Of a DNA stretch of 64,000 bases, positions 11,027 to 21,100 are shown piece by piece. The position numbers were made by a program, and so were the translations under genes. The DNA is from Areca catechu. Its lineage: Eukaryota; Streptophyta; Magnoliopsida; Arecales; Arecaceae. The stretch is taken from assembly GCA_021397845.1 (NCBI GenBank), contig CM038052.1, positions 44,786,949 through 44,850,948 on the forward strand, given 5' to 3'. Under the pieces are notes generated by a model. The model did no database searches. It had not been told where the DNA came from and saw only the letters and a list, made by a program, of their open reading frames with translations. How positions within the stretch are numbered: the first letter of the stretch is position 1; each line of letters opens with the position of its first letter.

Positions 11027-11757
11027 TTGGTGAAGTGGCAGAGGCTAGCTCGACTTCAATCAAGGTGGACCCATCTGGGGGTGCCACCTGGCGAAGGAGC
11101 AGGTAGAGCCTGGCTCGACTCCGGCGAGGTGGGCCCATCTAGGTCGCCACCTGGCAGAGGAGTAAGGGTAGAGACAGGGTCACTTCGACCGAGGTGGACC
11201 CTACCTAGGTTGACACCTAGCGAAGTGGCAGAGGCTAGCTCAACTTTGGTCGAGGTGGACCCATCTAGGGGCGCCACCTGGTGAAGGAGCAGGGAGAGCC
11301 CAGCTCGACTCCAGCGAGGTGGGCCCATATGGGAGCACCACCTGGCAAAAGAGCAGGGGCAGAGATAGGGCCACTACGGCCGAGGTGAACCCCGCCTGGG
11401 TCGACACCTAGCAAAGTGGCAAAGGCCAGCTCGACTTCGACCGAGGTGGACCCATCTGGGGGTGCCACCTGGCGAAGGAGCAGGGAGAGCCCGAATTGAC
11501 TCCGATGAGGTGGGCCCATCTGGGGGTGCCACCTGGCGGAGAAGCAGAGGTAGGGCCACTTTGTCTGAGGTGGACCTCGCTTGGGTCGACACCTGGCGAA
11601 GTGGCAGAGGTGCCGAGCTCGGCCCGAGGTCGGCTAAACCACTATCATAGCCACCTAGCAGGGGAGCCCGGAGATGATGCCGCGTGGCACTGCTTGGCAG
11701 CCAACTGAATTTGATGCATACTCCACGTCAGCGATATTGCCATATCAGCTGTAAATT
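11027..11757 (-). repeat. TAT-f: LTR fragment with about 190-bp tandem repeats
   Basis: Units begin with GTGGCAGAGG or a variant at 11035, 11225, 11416 and 11600. Each contains about three related sub-units of roughly 63 bp built on GAGGTGGACCC and CCACCTGGC. Read on the minus strand, the motifs resemble the 122-bp repeat in the TAT-1 LTRs, and the fragment ends in TTACAGC as those LTRs begin (TGTTACAGC). I take it as a piece of a Tat-type LTR of another family. The short ORFs on both strands follow from the repeats and are not genes. Confidence 0.55.
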
Positions 11758-12437
11758 AGGATGTCTTCAAAATAGACTACCACAAACTTTCCTATGAACA
11801 TCCTAAGGACCTGGGTCATAATCCTCATGAAATTACTGGGTGCATTGGACAGGCCAAAAGGCATTAATACCCACTCGTACAAACCATCCTCAGTTTTAAA
11901 GGCAATTTTCCACTCATCCCCGGGTTTCATTCTCACCTGATGGTAGCCACTCTTAAGGTAAATTTTGGAAAAGATGGTGGCTCCTGCCATCATGTCTAAC
12001 AGGTCATCTAGAAATCTATACTTGATGGTGATCTTATTTATGGCATGGCTATCCACACACATCCTCGACGTGCCATCTTTTTTAGGTGACAAAAGGGCTG
12101 GGATGGTGCAAGGACTTAAGCTTTTCCTAATGAAACCTTTCCTTAACAGTTCACTAACTTGCTTTTGTAACTCTTGGTGCTCAGTTGGGTCCATCCGGTA
12201 ATTGGGCAAGTTAGGCAGGGTGGATCCTAGGACAAGGTCTATGGCGTGCTGGATGTCCCTAAGTGGTAGAAGTTGGTCAGGCAGATCATTCAGAAAAACA
12301 TCTTGGAATTCCTCCAAAACTTCCATGACTTCCTGGGGGTGTTCTCCTAGGGCCGGTTTCCTAATTTCCTTGGTGGTCAAAATCCAGATAGGTGATGCCT
12401 CAGCAATTTCTCTCCTAAGCTCTTTGGCAATAATCAA
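11745..12437 (-). pseudogene. Reverse transcriptase of CHR-B, truncated and inactive
   Basis: 230 residues of a Ty3/Gypsy RT: VSELLRKGFIRKSLSPCTIPALLSP, then the CVDSHAINKIT region, FSKIYLKSGYHQVRM and MPFGLSNAPSNFM, ending VVYFEDILIYS. The first catalytic Asp position in the FSKIDL-type motif is Tyr, and the catalytic DD pair reads ED. A few residues before LDDLLDMM are deleted compared with the family. Sequence stops matching after ATTTACAGC at about 11750, where TAT-f begins, so the thumb, RNase H and integrase are missing. It is one frame away from the upstream protease frame, meaning a frameshift near 12437. Confidence 0.85.
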
Positions 12438-13306
12438 ATGTAATCCAGGTTCTTTTCCTTCAAAGAGCTGGCTCCCTTTTTAACTTCATCCTTAAGGGGA
12501 ATAGGGTTGATCACTATCTTCTTCCCTAGATGGTTAAATGCACAGGAATTGGTCTTACCAAATAGGGTGGCGTCGTGATCATAGAGCCAAGGTCTTCCTA
12601 GTATAATGCTGCTTACCGCCATAGGTAACACATCACACCAAACTTTCTCCTTATAGGATTGCAATTGAATCAGGACTTGGCATCTAAGTTTGACAGGTAC
12701 TGAAGTGGAGTCAATCCAGGATACCTTATATGGGCTAGGATGGGGAATAGGGGTTAGCCCTAAGGTCTTGACAGAACTAGCATAAATGGTATTTACATAG
12801 CTCCCACTATCTATGATGACTTTGCAAACCTTTTCCCCTATCTTGATAAAGGTGTGTAGGATGTTGGTCCTATGCCAGTCTTCTTGCTCCTTAGATTGGG
12901 TTAGGATGCATCTAACAACTCCCATAAGGTCAGTGGGGTCACAACTCTCTTCATCTCTCTCATATTCTTCTGCTAGGTTGAAACCTTCTTCATATACTTC
13001 TTCATATTCAAGGGTGTCATCTGGGTTTCCTTCTTCTTCTAAGTCACCTAAATGAAGGGATCTAGTGGGGCAGTCACTAGCGTAATGGCCAGGCTGGTGA
13101 CATCTAAAACAGGTGCCAAGCTTCTTGGGTGCTTCTACAAATTTTCCTTTGTTAGCTAGAGGTCGGCTCAAGTTAGGTCGGGCTGGACTGGGTCGGCTTA
13201 GCTCGGGTCGACTTGGGTCAGGTCGGCTCTGGTCGGGTCGACTCGAATTTGGATGGCTTTGGTCGGGTTGACTCAAATTTAGATGGGTAGGGTAGGGTTG
13301 ACTCGA
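12434..13306 (-). pseudogene. CHR-B gag C-terminus with zinc knuckle, and aspartic protease
   Basis: From 13306 leftward come a Pro/Ser/Arg-rich tract (repeated SRPDQSRPDPSRP), a CCHC knuckle (CFRCHQPGHYASDC), an acidic linker (EEVYEEGFNLAEEYERDEE), a retropepsin-type protease with the active-site motif IIDSGSYVNT, and the conserved ILGRPWL. The frame is open but runs at its 5' end into the SIR-1 LTR (as far as 13489), so those first residues are not part of the element. A frameshift near 12437 separates it from RT. In Gypsy elements this region processes the Gag-Pol polyprotein. Confidence 0.82.
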
Positions 13307-14772
13307 TGTTGCCCAGATGGCTTCCCAAGAGGGGGGTGAATTGGAATTTGAAAAACTTTTCACAATAATGTGCACTTTGAAGTTCTTTTGTGTTGTGGTG
13401 CAATATGCAATGCGGAAGTAATTAAGTAAAAGCAATAGAGCAATAAGAACACAATCACAAACACAAAGAAATAGAGTGGTTCGGAGCAACCGGCTCCTAT
13501 GTCCACTACCAAAGCACCACTTGGGATTTCCACTATATCCCCCAACCGGAATACAGTCGGATTGTTTTACTAGGCTTACAATCCAAACCTATACATTTTG
13601 GTTTTACCGGGATCACCAAAGAAACCCTAACACTTGGTTTTACACCGAGATCACCAAGAACCCAACTTAGGTTTTACAAGGTTCACCTAAAAACCTTCAA
13701 CTCTCTCTTAAGACACAGCCCCTTACTGTTCTTAGAGAGAAAACTAAGATAAGGAAATAATAGACAAGCAACTACAACAAACCAAGTTTGTTTAGGTATT
13801 GCCGATGTGGACTAAAATGAAGTCAAGCCTTGAATGTGCTTTAATGCTCTTCAAGCTACTTCCTTGCTTTTTCAATGAGTGGATTCAATGATGAAGTAGA
13901 GTTGGTAAAGCTTTGAATCCAACTTGAATGCTCTTTGAGGTAGGTAGTTGAATGACTTGAAAGCTCTTTGATTTCTCAAGATAATTCCATAATAAAGCTC
14001 TAATAAATTATTTAATTCTTCAAAAACCATCCCTTTTATAGTTTTCCAAGAGATATGGCCATTACAGGGCCTTGGGATTGGTGAAATAGCTATTGGAGAT
14101 GAAATGAAATTCAAATTTCAACTTCAGCAACTAGCCGTTGGAGTGTAGAAAATGGCTCCACGAGTCGGCTCGAGGTCCAAGAGTCGGCTCGAAGTCTCAG
14201 ACAGTCCAAAACAATTTTCTGTGGGAGCTGGCTCTTCTGGCTGGAGTCGGCTCTTGCCTTCAGTCAAGTCAAAACCATGAATACCTAGAGTCGGCTCTTT
14301 AGGGCAGAGTCGGCTCGAGATCTCAGACCTTCAAAATGCATAACTCTGGAAGAGTCATCTGTTGGGGCAGGAGTCGGCTCTTGATACTAAAACATTGAAA
14401 CTTCCTTCGTGCCGTGCCACCACGAGTCAGCTCTTAATCCAAGAGACAGCTCTTGCAAATCTTCAAAAAATGCTTCAAGCTTCTCCAAAAATCTTCAACA
14501 TTGAATCAAATAGAAGCTAATCTACATACTCTATAACTTTACAATTTTTCAGCCCATTTTACAAGATTACAAGATTGATAAAACTAGGGCTTTTATAAGT
14601 TCAAGTTTATAAAACTTTATATACAATTGAATTACCTTCCAATCAGTTTGAAGACTATTTTAAATAAAAGGTAACCAATTTCCTACAAAACTACTCAAGT
14701 GATTGAAAAGAGTTAGTATCAAATACATGCTCCAATGTTTTGTGATCATCAAAATCATTCCAGGGGTCAACA
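13307..14772 (-). repeat. 3' LTR of SIR-1
   Basis: On the minus strand it starts TGTTGACCCC at 14772 and ends GGGCAACA at 13307. It has the same length as 29416-30881, with numerous scattered substitutions between the two. GAGTCGGCTC occurs exactly at 14162, 14181, 14244, 14288, 14307 and 14371, with further degenerate copies. Confidence 0.93.
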
Positions 14773-15538
14773 ATCTCTCCCTTTTTGATGATGACAAAAC
14801 ACTGGGCATGATTAGAATTTAAAACACTTTACAATTATCATATATTATCAAAAATATATTAAACAAAATGTGTATTACACTGATTAAGTATCAATGTATC
14901 GACACATTGTGCCACAATGTATCATATGTATCAAGTGTATCAAGTGTATCGAAACATGATGTATTGATACATGATGTATCAAGAATATAATTTATACACT
15001 ACGTATCAAAACTTATGAAATTACCAATCATTTGAAGTGAATTTCATAAAAATATTTGAAGTAAAGCTCCCTCTTTCTATTTGAAATATCATTCTTTCTA
15101 AATTTCATCAATTTTTCATGAATCATTCCAATTTTCATTTCAACATTCATATTTTCATAACAATTAACATCCATATATCGTTTTCATATATACAATCTTC
15201 AAAGTATCATAACCTTTTCAAATTTTCAATAAAATTTGTAAATTAAACATTTATTAAACATTCATTCATATTATAGCTTTTTTTTCATGCACACTCTCCA
15301 TTCTCCCCCTTTTTGTCATCAACAAAAGGCATACAAGAGAACATTCATTCACAATACTTTAAGATGTGTAGCATAAAAGAATAAACATGTAGCATAAAAA
15401 GTGATCGTGATATATATATAATAAGTCAGTACAAATATGATACATTACATATATGCCTCGGCACAACAAAATTGTATCACAACAACCAAAACATAACAAC
15501 ATAGAGTCCCCAAAACAACAAGATAAAAAGCCTAAAAA
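14773..15538 (-). other. SIR-1 3' untranslated region with two PPT-like tracts and TGTATC-rich palindromes
   Basis: The PPT next to the LTR (minus strand CAAAAAGGGAGAGAT, 14773-14790) is preceded by GTCATCATC, the Sirevirus context. A second copy (minus strand GACAAAAAGGGGGAGA) lies at about 15302-15320. 14890-15010 is packed with TGTATC(G)ATACA-like inverted repeats. No gene seen. Confidence 0.7.
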
Positions 15539-15863
15539 TCAAAATGATGGGCTAGGATCATCACTATCAGATTCTTCCTCGTCAGAGGAGGAACCAACTT
15601 CTAGGATCCCTAGGCTAGGTTTGAACTTAGGCAACCTAGGTCGAAGATCCCTAATCCTAGTCCTAGTTGGAGTGACTATCCTAGACACTTTAGTTTCGGC
15701 TTTAACTTTGGCTTTGGACTCTGAAGATATAATGATAGGTGTAGGTCTGACAGTCGGTGGATCAAAAGATAGTGCCAAGGTGCTGGTGGTCGAAAGTATC
15801 TCGGTAGCCGGAGTCTGTCCAACCTCAAATCCTGTAGGCTCCATACCAGCCTCGGGCTCAACA
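15539..15863 (-). pseudogene. SIR-1 ORF3, C-terminal part (displaced by CHR-A2)
   Basis: About 108 residues ending in an acidic Ser-rich tail (SSSDEEESDSDD). A basic SRIVTPTRTRIRDLRP-type stretch parallels the RTRSRGILKT region near the end of SIR-2 ORF3. It continues the frame cut at 22884 on the other side of CHR-A2. The first residues of the open frame (beyond 15863) come from the CHR-A2 LTR. Confidence 0.65.
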
Positions 15864-17659
15864 TGATGCAGAACGGAAGCTCTGATACCAAAAATGATGC
15901 AGAACAAAGAACAAAGAAGCGTATGCGGAAGTAAATTTAAGATTAATTCTTTTTTTTTTTTTATATATTTCAGAAATTGGCTTCGACTCAAAGTAAAGTT
16001 AAACTAAGTTAATGGAAACTAGGTAAGGATTGAAAGCACAATTTAGAAAAAGCTAAGTTATCAGAGTAGTTCAGAAGTAACGGATCGCTGGGGGTTGAGA
16101 AACTCCCAGACCTAGGGTTTCGCTCTGAACTTTCAACAGGACAGAAATAAAGAGAAGAGATGGTTTACCAACCAGACAGTGATCTTCACAGAATTTGGGT
16201 GGAAGAACTCTCTCGAGCAGATTGTTGGATCCTCGGATTCGGCTATCTTCGCAATGGATCCTCCAATACTGGTCTTGAGGCTGGGTCGGCTTCTCCTGGA
16301 CTCAAGATCTGGGAAGAAGAAAAACAAGTGATGGATTCAGAGACTCAGGGAAGGATTTACCAGTTCGAAGAACTTGAAGGCTGATGTCGCTGAGATCCGG
16401 ATTCTCTTGAAGGCTGATTCGACTCCCTCTAGAAAGAGCTTTGGATCTGAAGTATCCGGACTGTAGCTGGATGCTGGTGGTCAGCCTGGACTTGGAGAGA
16501 GAAGCCGTGGGAGGTGGGTAGGCTAGGGTTTGGTGGATTGAAGTGGATGGTGGGCGGCTAGGGTTTTGGAGTAGAAGTGGCTAACCTAGGGTTTGGATTT
16601 TGGAGATCTCACACCTCCTCAAGGTTCCTGGGGAACCCGGATTTACTCCCTCATGGAGCTCAACACCTGGATGCAAGTGCGGAAGAGAGAAAACACAAAG
16701 TTTTGCTCACAAAAAAAAATTTGGTTTCATTCATCTGATTCTTTTCAAACATACATGGGGGTTTAATTTATAGGCCATTACAAGAGAGTAGGGTTTTACA
16801 TCTTCCCATGTGGGACTAAAGGAGGGGATCTTCAAATTAGGATATCAATCCCTACTCATATGGCCGGCCAATTAATTCTAAAGTTGATTGAAGCTTCAAA
16901 AAGGAAAGTGGGTGGCGCCTCCTTGTCTTGACCTCCAAGAAAATATTTTTTTTCCTTCTATGCTTGGCCTTATCTGGAAGTGTTTGGGCGCCTCTTAACC
17001 TTGCCCTCAAAGAGAAAATTTGTTGCCTTTTATATCTGGCTTTAGTTGGAATGATTAGGGCACCTCCTAACCTTGCTTTTCAAGAGAAATCTCCTTCCTT
17101 CCATGGCTCAACCCTTTTTGGATACCTCCTTTTCTTTCTCCCCAAGTTATGGCTCCTTCTAACTTTGTTTTGAGTATTTCTGGCAGGTAATGGGCGCCTC
17201 CTTGAATTTCTCTCCAAGAGAATTTCTTCCCCTTCATAGTTTGGTTCTTTTGGGAAGTCTTGGGCCGCCCCCTTGATTTGTGGACCACTGGTGGATTTCT
17301 CCTCAATTGTCGCATGAAAGAGGGGAGCTGCTATCTGTGGTATGGGGACCAAAGCCTGTTGGATGGAGATGTGGCGTCCCCTGGACTCAGGCGTATGGTT
17401 GGGAGTGTGGCTGGGAGTGTGGCGCCCACTTGCTTGGCCTTGGGAGAAAATGTAACACCCCAGGTTGAAGCCCTAGTCCACTACTGAGTCAACATGACTC
17501 AACAAAATAAAAATGCAGGTAATACAGACTCAAACTAAAATTGAGTTGATCCAGTCAACCCTTATTACAAGCCAAAAAAAATCCTAATTCTTCGGGCAAG
17601 GTTAATCAGAGATCCAAATGGAGCTCTGAAGTCTTCTTCTGAGTCTGGTGCCCGCACCA
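15864..17659 (-). repeat. 3' LTR of CHR-A2
   Basis: On the minus strand it starts TGGTGCGGGCACC at 17659 and ends TTCTGCATCA at 15864. It is 13 bp longer than the 5' LTR, mainly from a duplicated GGGAGTGTGGCT unit near 17400. TATAAATTAAA lies near 16763-16773 (minus). The last 31 bp contain a copy of the primer binding site (15879-15890). Confidence 0.9.
15879..15890 (-). other. Primer-binding-site copy captured inside the CHR-A2 3' LTR
   Basis: TGGTATCAGAGC (minus strand) sits inside U5. It is preceded by an LTR-like end (TTCTGCATCATTT) and followed by TTCCG and the real terminus TTCTGCATCA. The 5' LTR has the same duplication at 21115-21127, with one substitution. Confidence 0.75.
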
Positions 17660-18560
17660 ATTCTCCCAGGGTGGGAGGAACTCGACCTTGTCGAGTATGG
17701 ATCAAGTTGGCTCTGGTATCTCTCCAAGAGGTCTGGGTCCAACTCTTGTAATTCTTCTCGGGAGATCCAAGAGTCATCAGAATTTGGCCTTCCTAGCTAG
17801 CGGACCAGGTATCTTTGGTATCCTCGATTACGAGTAGAGATAACCTGATCATCCAGGATCTTTTCAATCTGCTCTTTCCTCACAGGCCAGTTTGTTGGAC
17901 ACACATGGTTGGGTTCACTCTCAAGAGCAGGATTAGGTTCAAAAGCCTCACTGGGAATCACAGCTGGCTCTCCATACTCTACTAGGTCTGTAATGTTGAA
18001 AGTGGAGCTAATGCCTAGTTCTGGAGACAACTCGAGCATATAGGCATTGGATCCTACTCTCTTCACCACTCTAAATGGTCCAGCTCCTCTAGCATGTAAC
18101 TTTCTAACGGTTCCAGGAGGAAACCGTTCAGGCCTTAACCTAATCATTACATAGTCTCCCTCAACAAAAGTTTTGACTCGTCTTTGAGAATCAGCCAACT
18201 TCTTATAAGTTTCATTACTTAAATTTATTTTGACATGAATTTCTTTATGCAAGTCTTTTACATGCAATGCAAGTGCATCAAGAGACTTGTGTGTGTGGGC
18301 TAGAAGTGAAATCAGATCAAGTGGTGTGTGAGGCTTGTATCCATGAATAATTTCAAAGGGACTCTAGCCTATAGACCTATTGATCGAAACATTGAATTGC
18401 AATTTCAGCCCTGGACAAAATACAAATCCCAATTCCTGGTGCTCTCAATCAAACCAAAATCTGAGACAATGTCCTAAACCCGACTGACGATGCATTCCTA
18501 AAGAATGGACTTTATTCAAAGGAACCCTAGGTCTAAACCTAACAAACTACGGCTCTCTAG
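17565..18560 (-). pseudogene. Integrase tail and chromodomain of CHR-A2, degenerate
   Basis: 18267-17797 is open and covers HVKDLHKEI, the GPY/F module (HARGAGPFRVVKRV), the linker and the first half of the chromodomain (QVISTRNRGYQRYLVR). A TAG at the Trp codon after LVR (17798) and further changes break it. The rest continues in another frame to 17565, inside the LTR. The positions that are stops in CHR-A1 (near 4228, 4333 and 4458) are sense codons here, so the ancestral tail was open through this stretch. Confidence 0.78.
17681..17695 (-). promoter_or_regulatory. Pre-PPT stem-loop CTCGAC-AAG-GTCGAG of CHR-A2
   Basis: On the minus strand the stem is intact with a changed loop, 21 nt before the LTR start at 17659. 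Confidence 0.6.
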
Positions 18561-20195
18561 GTTTGACCTTGGGTCGGAGGATGGCATGCAGAGCATGAAA
18601 ACTTATCATGGGTGCCTAGTAGGTGCCATAAGGTCTTCCAGAAGTAGGTGGCAAACCTAATAGGTTCTGACACGTGGTTCACTCTAAAGACTTCGACAAA
18701 GTATACTTAGATGGTGTAAGAAGCATTGGAAGTCCTAGAGAAAGGGAGGAGATATGAGGTGGGGTCTCGAATTACCTGTTGACTAAAGGTGGTGACCTGA
18801 AGGTTTGAATGGTGATCTATGAGTGTCAACTGGTCATCCTTACAAAAGGAAAAGTTTGCTACTCCCAGGAATGGACCAAAAGATGGTTCGAGGAGTAGCC
18901 TAGGACATGTGATTGCAACAGTTAAGGTTTGTTCTCTAAGCAAATAATGATCCACTTTCTCAAGAAATGGATTAGAGAATGATTCATAGAAGGGCCTATG
19001 GATGATGACCTCAAGACTTGAGATTTGACCTATGGGTGAGGAAAGGTATACTCTATAGAAGGGTAGGTCAGTCATGCGAAGGAAGGGGTCTGGGGCCATA
19101 AGGAGGACTTCTACAGGACTGGGTGAATCAATCCGCTCAAGACAAGGATGTTCAACTGAGATTACGGGAGAGACCTTAGTGGCTGGGCATGGGACAAGGT
19201 CCAATTGTAAGAGGCTTGATTCAGTCATCCTAAGGAGAGGATCTACCATAGGGTGGGCAAACTTAAACAGTTTAGTGCAAAGATCTTCAATTGGTACTTG
19301 GGGAATGACTGTCATTAGAGGGTATGAACTAATAGCTCGGGCTAACACTATGAGTTCTTCCTGGGGGTATTTGACTAAAGGAACCTGGTTCTCACAAATC
19401 TTTTGAATTTCTGAACTAGGTCCTACCCATTGGTTGCTTTCCAAGGTCTCCTCAAGTAAGGAACCAATAGTATCAATGTCACATTCTTCAAGTTCTTCCC
19501 CCTCATATTCATCAACTAGACTCAAGCCAGCATCATATACTTCCTCGATGCCATCTTCAATGGGTTTCGGGTCAATGGTAATCAGGTCAACTGATTCTAG
19601 GCTTGTCATACCTAACTGTTCTTCCTCATTGGTAGGCTTGGGTTCTCCCTCATTAATGTCATCTTTAGGATTCTTACCACTTAGCTGTGCACAAGCCAGT
19701 CCTATGCATGGGCACTGACTAGATTTATGGCCTCTTTCTCCACAAAACAAACATTCTTGAGATATAGGAACCTGGGTCACACTGGGTTTCAAGCTAGTAG
19801 AGACCTTACTTGGGCATGGGTGTGGATCTAAATGGTTTGATCTAGAAGACTTGGGTTGTTGAGTGACTGGTCCAGAATATTGTAAGGACCTCTCATAGAC
19901 ACGATCCACACTATAGATATCATGGTTAGGCTTCCTAAGGTTATTCTTGGGATCACGGTATAAGGTCCTCCTAGGTTCCTGGCATGGGTGAGGTTGGGCC
20001 TATTAAATTTTGGATCAGGGGTCCAATTTTGATGTCTACGTTTTTCAAGTACTTGGACTCGATCCCTAAACTGGGAAAACCCTCATTCATGTCCTGACTC
20101 AATTTGGTCATACTTTCGGTAAGATTTCTAACCATGGCCTCTAAATCAGGTTGGGTTTGACCAGGTTGGTAGGGTACTCCATTCCGGGTAGTCAT
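18561..20195 (-). pseudogene. Gag-like ORF of CHR-A2, frameshifted
   Basis: The start is at 20195 (MTTRNGVPYQPGQ). A deletion and frameshift near 20100 separate this from the main open frame, 19909-18707. That frame has the CCHC knuckle (CLFCGERGHKSSQC), the same acidic segment and the same unrecognised middle region as CHR-A1. A TAA near 18710 stops it where CHR-A1 reads CAA, just before the integrase-like end. Confidence 0.75.
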
Positions 20196-21100
20196 GATGA
20201 TGCAAGCAAACACACAGAATGTGACTAGACTAAAGCGACTACTGGCTCACTAGACCTAGAGTCCAAACTAGATGCCCAATCAGAGTGGCAAGCTAGCCTG
20301 TAGTAACTCGGGACTCAGCCAGGCAGGTGTAAGGGGAGTGTTAGGTCCCTAAATACCAATCCTAGACACCAATCAGAGATTGGCCAGGTAGGCGGACCAG
20401 CACACAAGCCCTTCGGGATGGAATCCCTGAACCACCGTTCTAGACACTGAGTACAAAGCACACATAGAGTAACCAGACAAACTGACTCAACACTAGCCTT
20501 GACCCGACTTGTTGATGTCCCTAGCCCACTAGGGCAAATTAGGTCTAATCAATTTTTAGATTAAAGGCTTAGGTTCGAATGAGTGGGTGATGGTTTTGGG
20601 CTAAGGAGAGGTTATCAACTCCTCCCCTTATCTTAGATGCTCAAATGCCCTTAAGATGAATTAAGAGATGAACACTCAAAAATAATTGGATTGCAGAACA
20701 CAAAAATAGAGTTGCAGTAATTTAATTCTCAGAAATCCTATGGAAACCAATAAATCACTGGAAAATTATGCAAAATAGCTTCAATTATACTTGTTTCAGC
20801 AAAACATTAATCACCAAATTTGGAGTTATCTACAGTGAGAAATAATTCCTGCAACAGGGAAATTACGGGCTAAAAATAGAGTACTTCCCCGTTTACAATT
20901 CCTGCTACGAAGTTATAACCCAACGGATCTCCTACACGCCCTAGGAACACCCCGTGGAATGGGAAGAGGAGGTTTGCACCTCGCTTCGTTCCTAGGACCG
21001 GACGTCCTGGGGAGTCTACTTCGAGCAGACAAAGTAAAAAGAGAGAGACTCAAACAAGCAATCAAAACAGAAACCCTAGACAGGGCTCTGATACCAAGAA
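20196..21100 (-). other. CHR-A2 leader and PBS
   Basis: The PBS TGGTATCAGAGCC is at 21096-21084 (minus), four bases inside the 5' LTR end. The leader is collinear with 1397-2285, including the stem-loop at 20369-20383. No gene seen. Confidence 0.8.
20369..20383 (-). promoter_or_regulatory. Conserved leader stem-loop CCAATC-TCT-GATTGG
   Basis: Minus-strand equivalent of 2102-2116 with a different loop and the same preceding GGTCCGCCTACCTGG. Confidence 0.55.
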
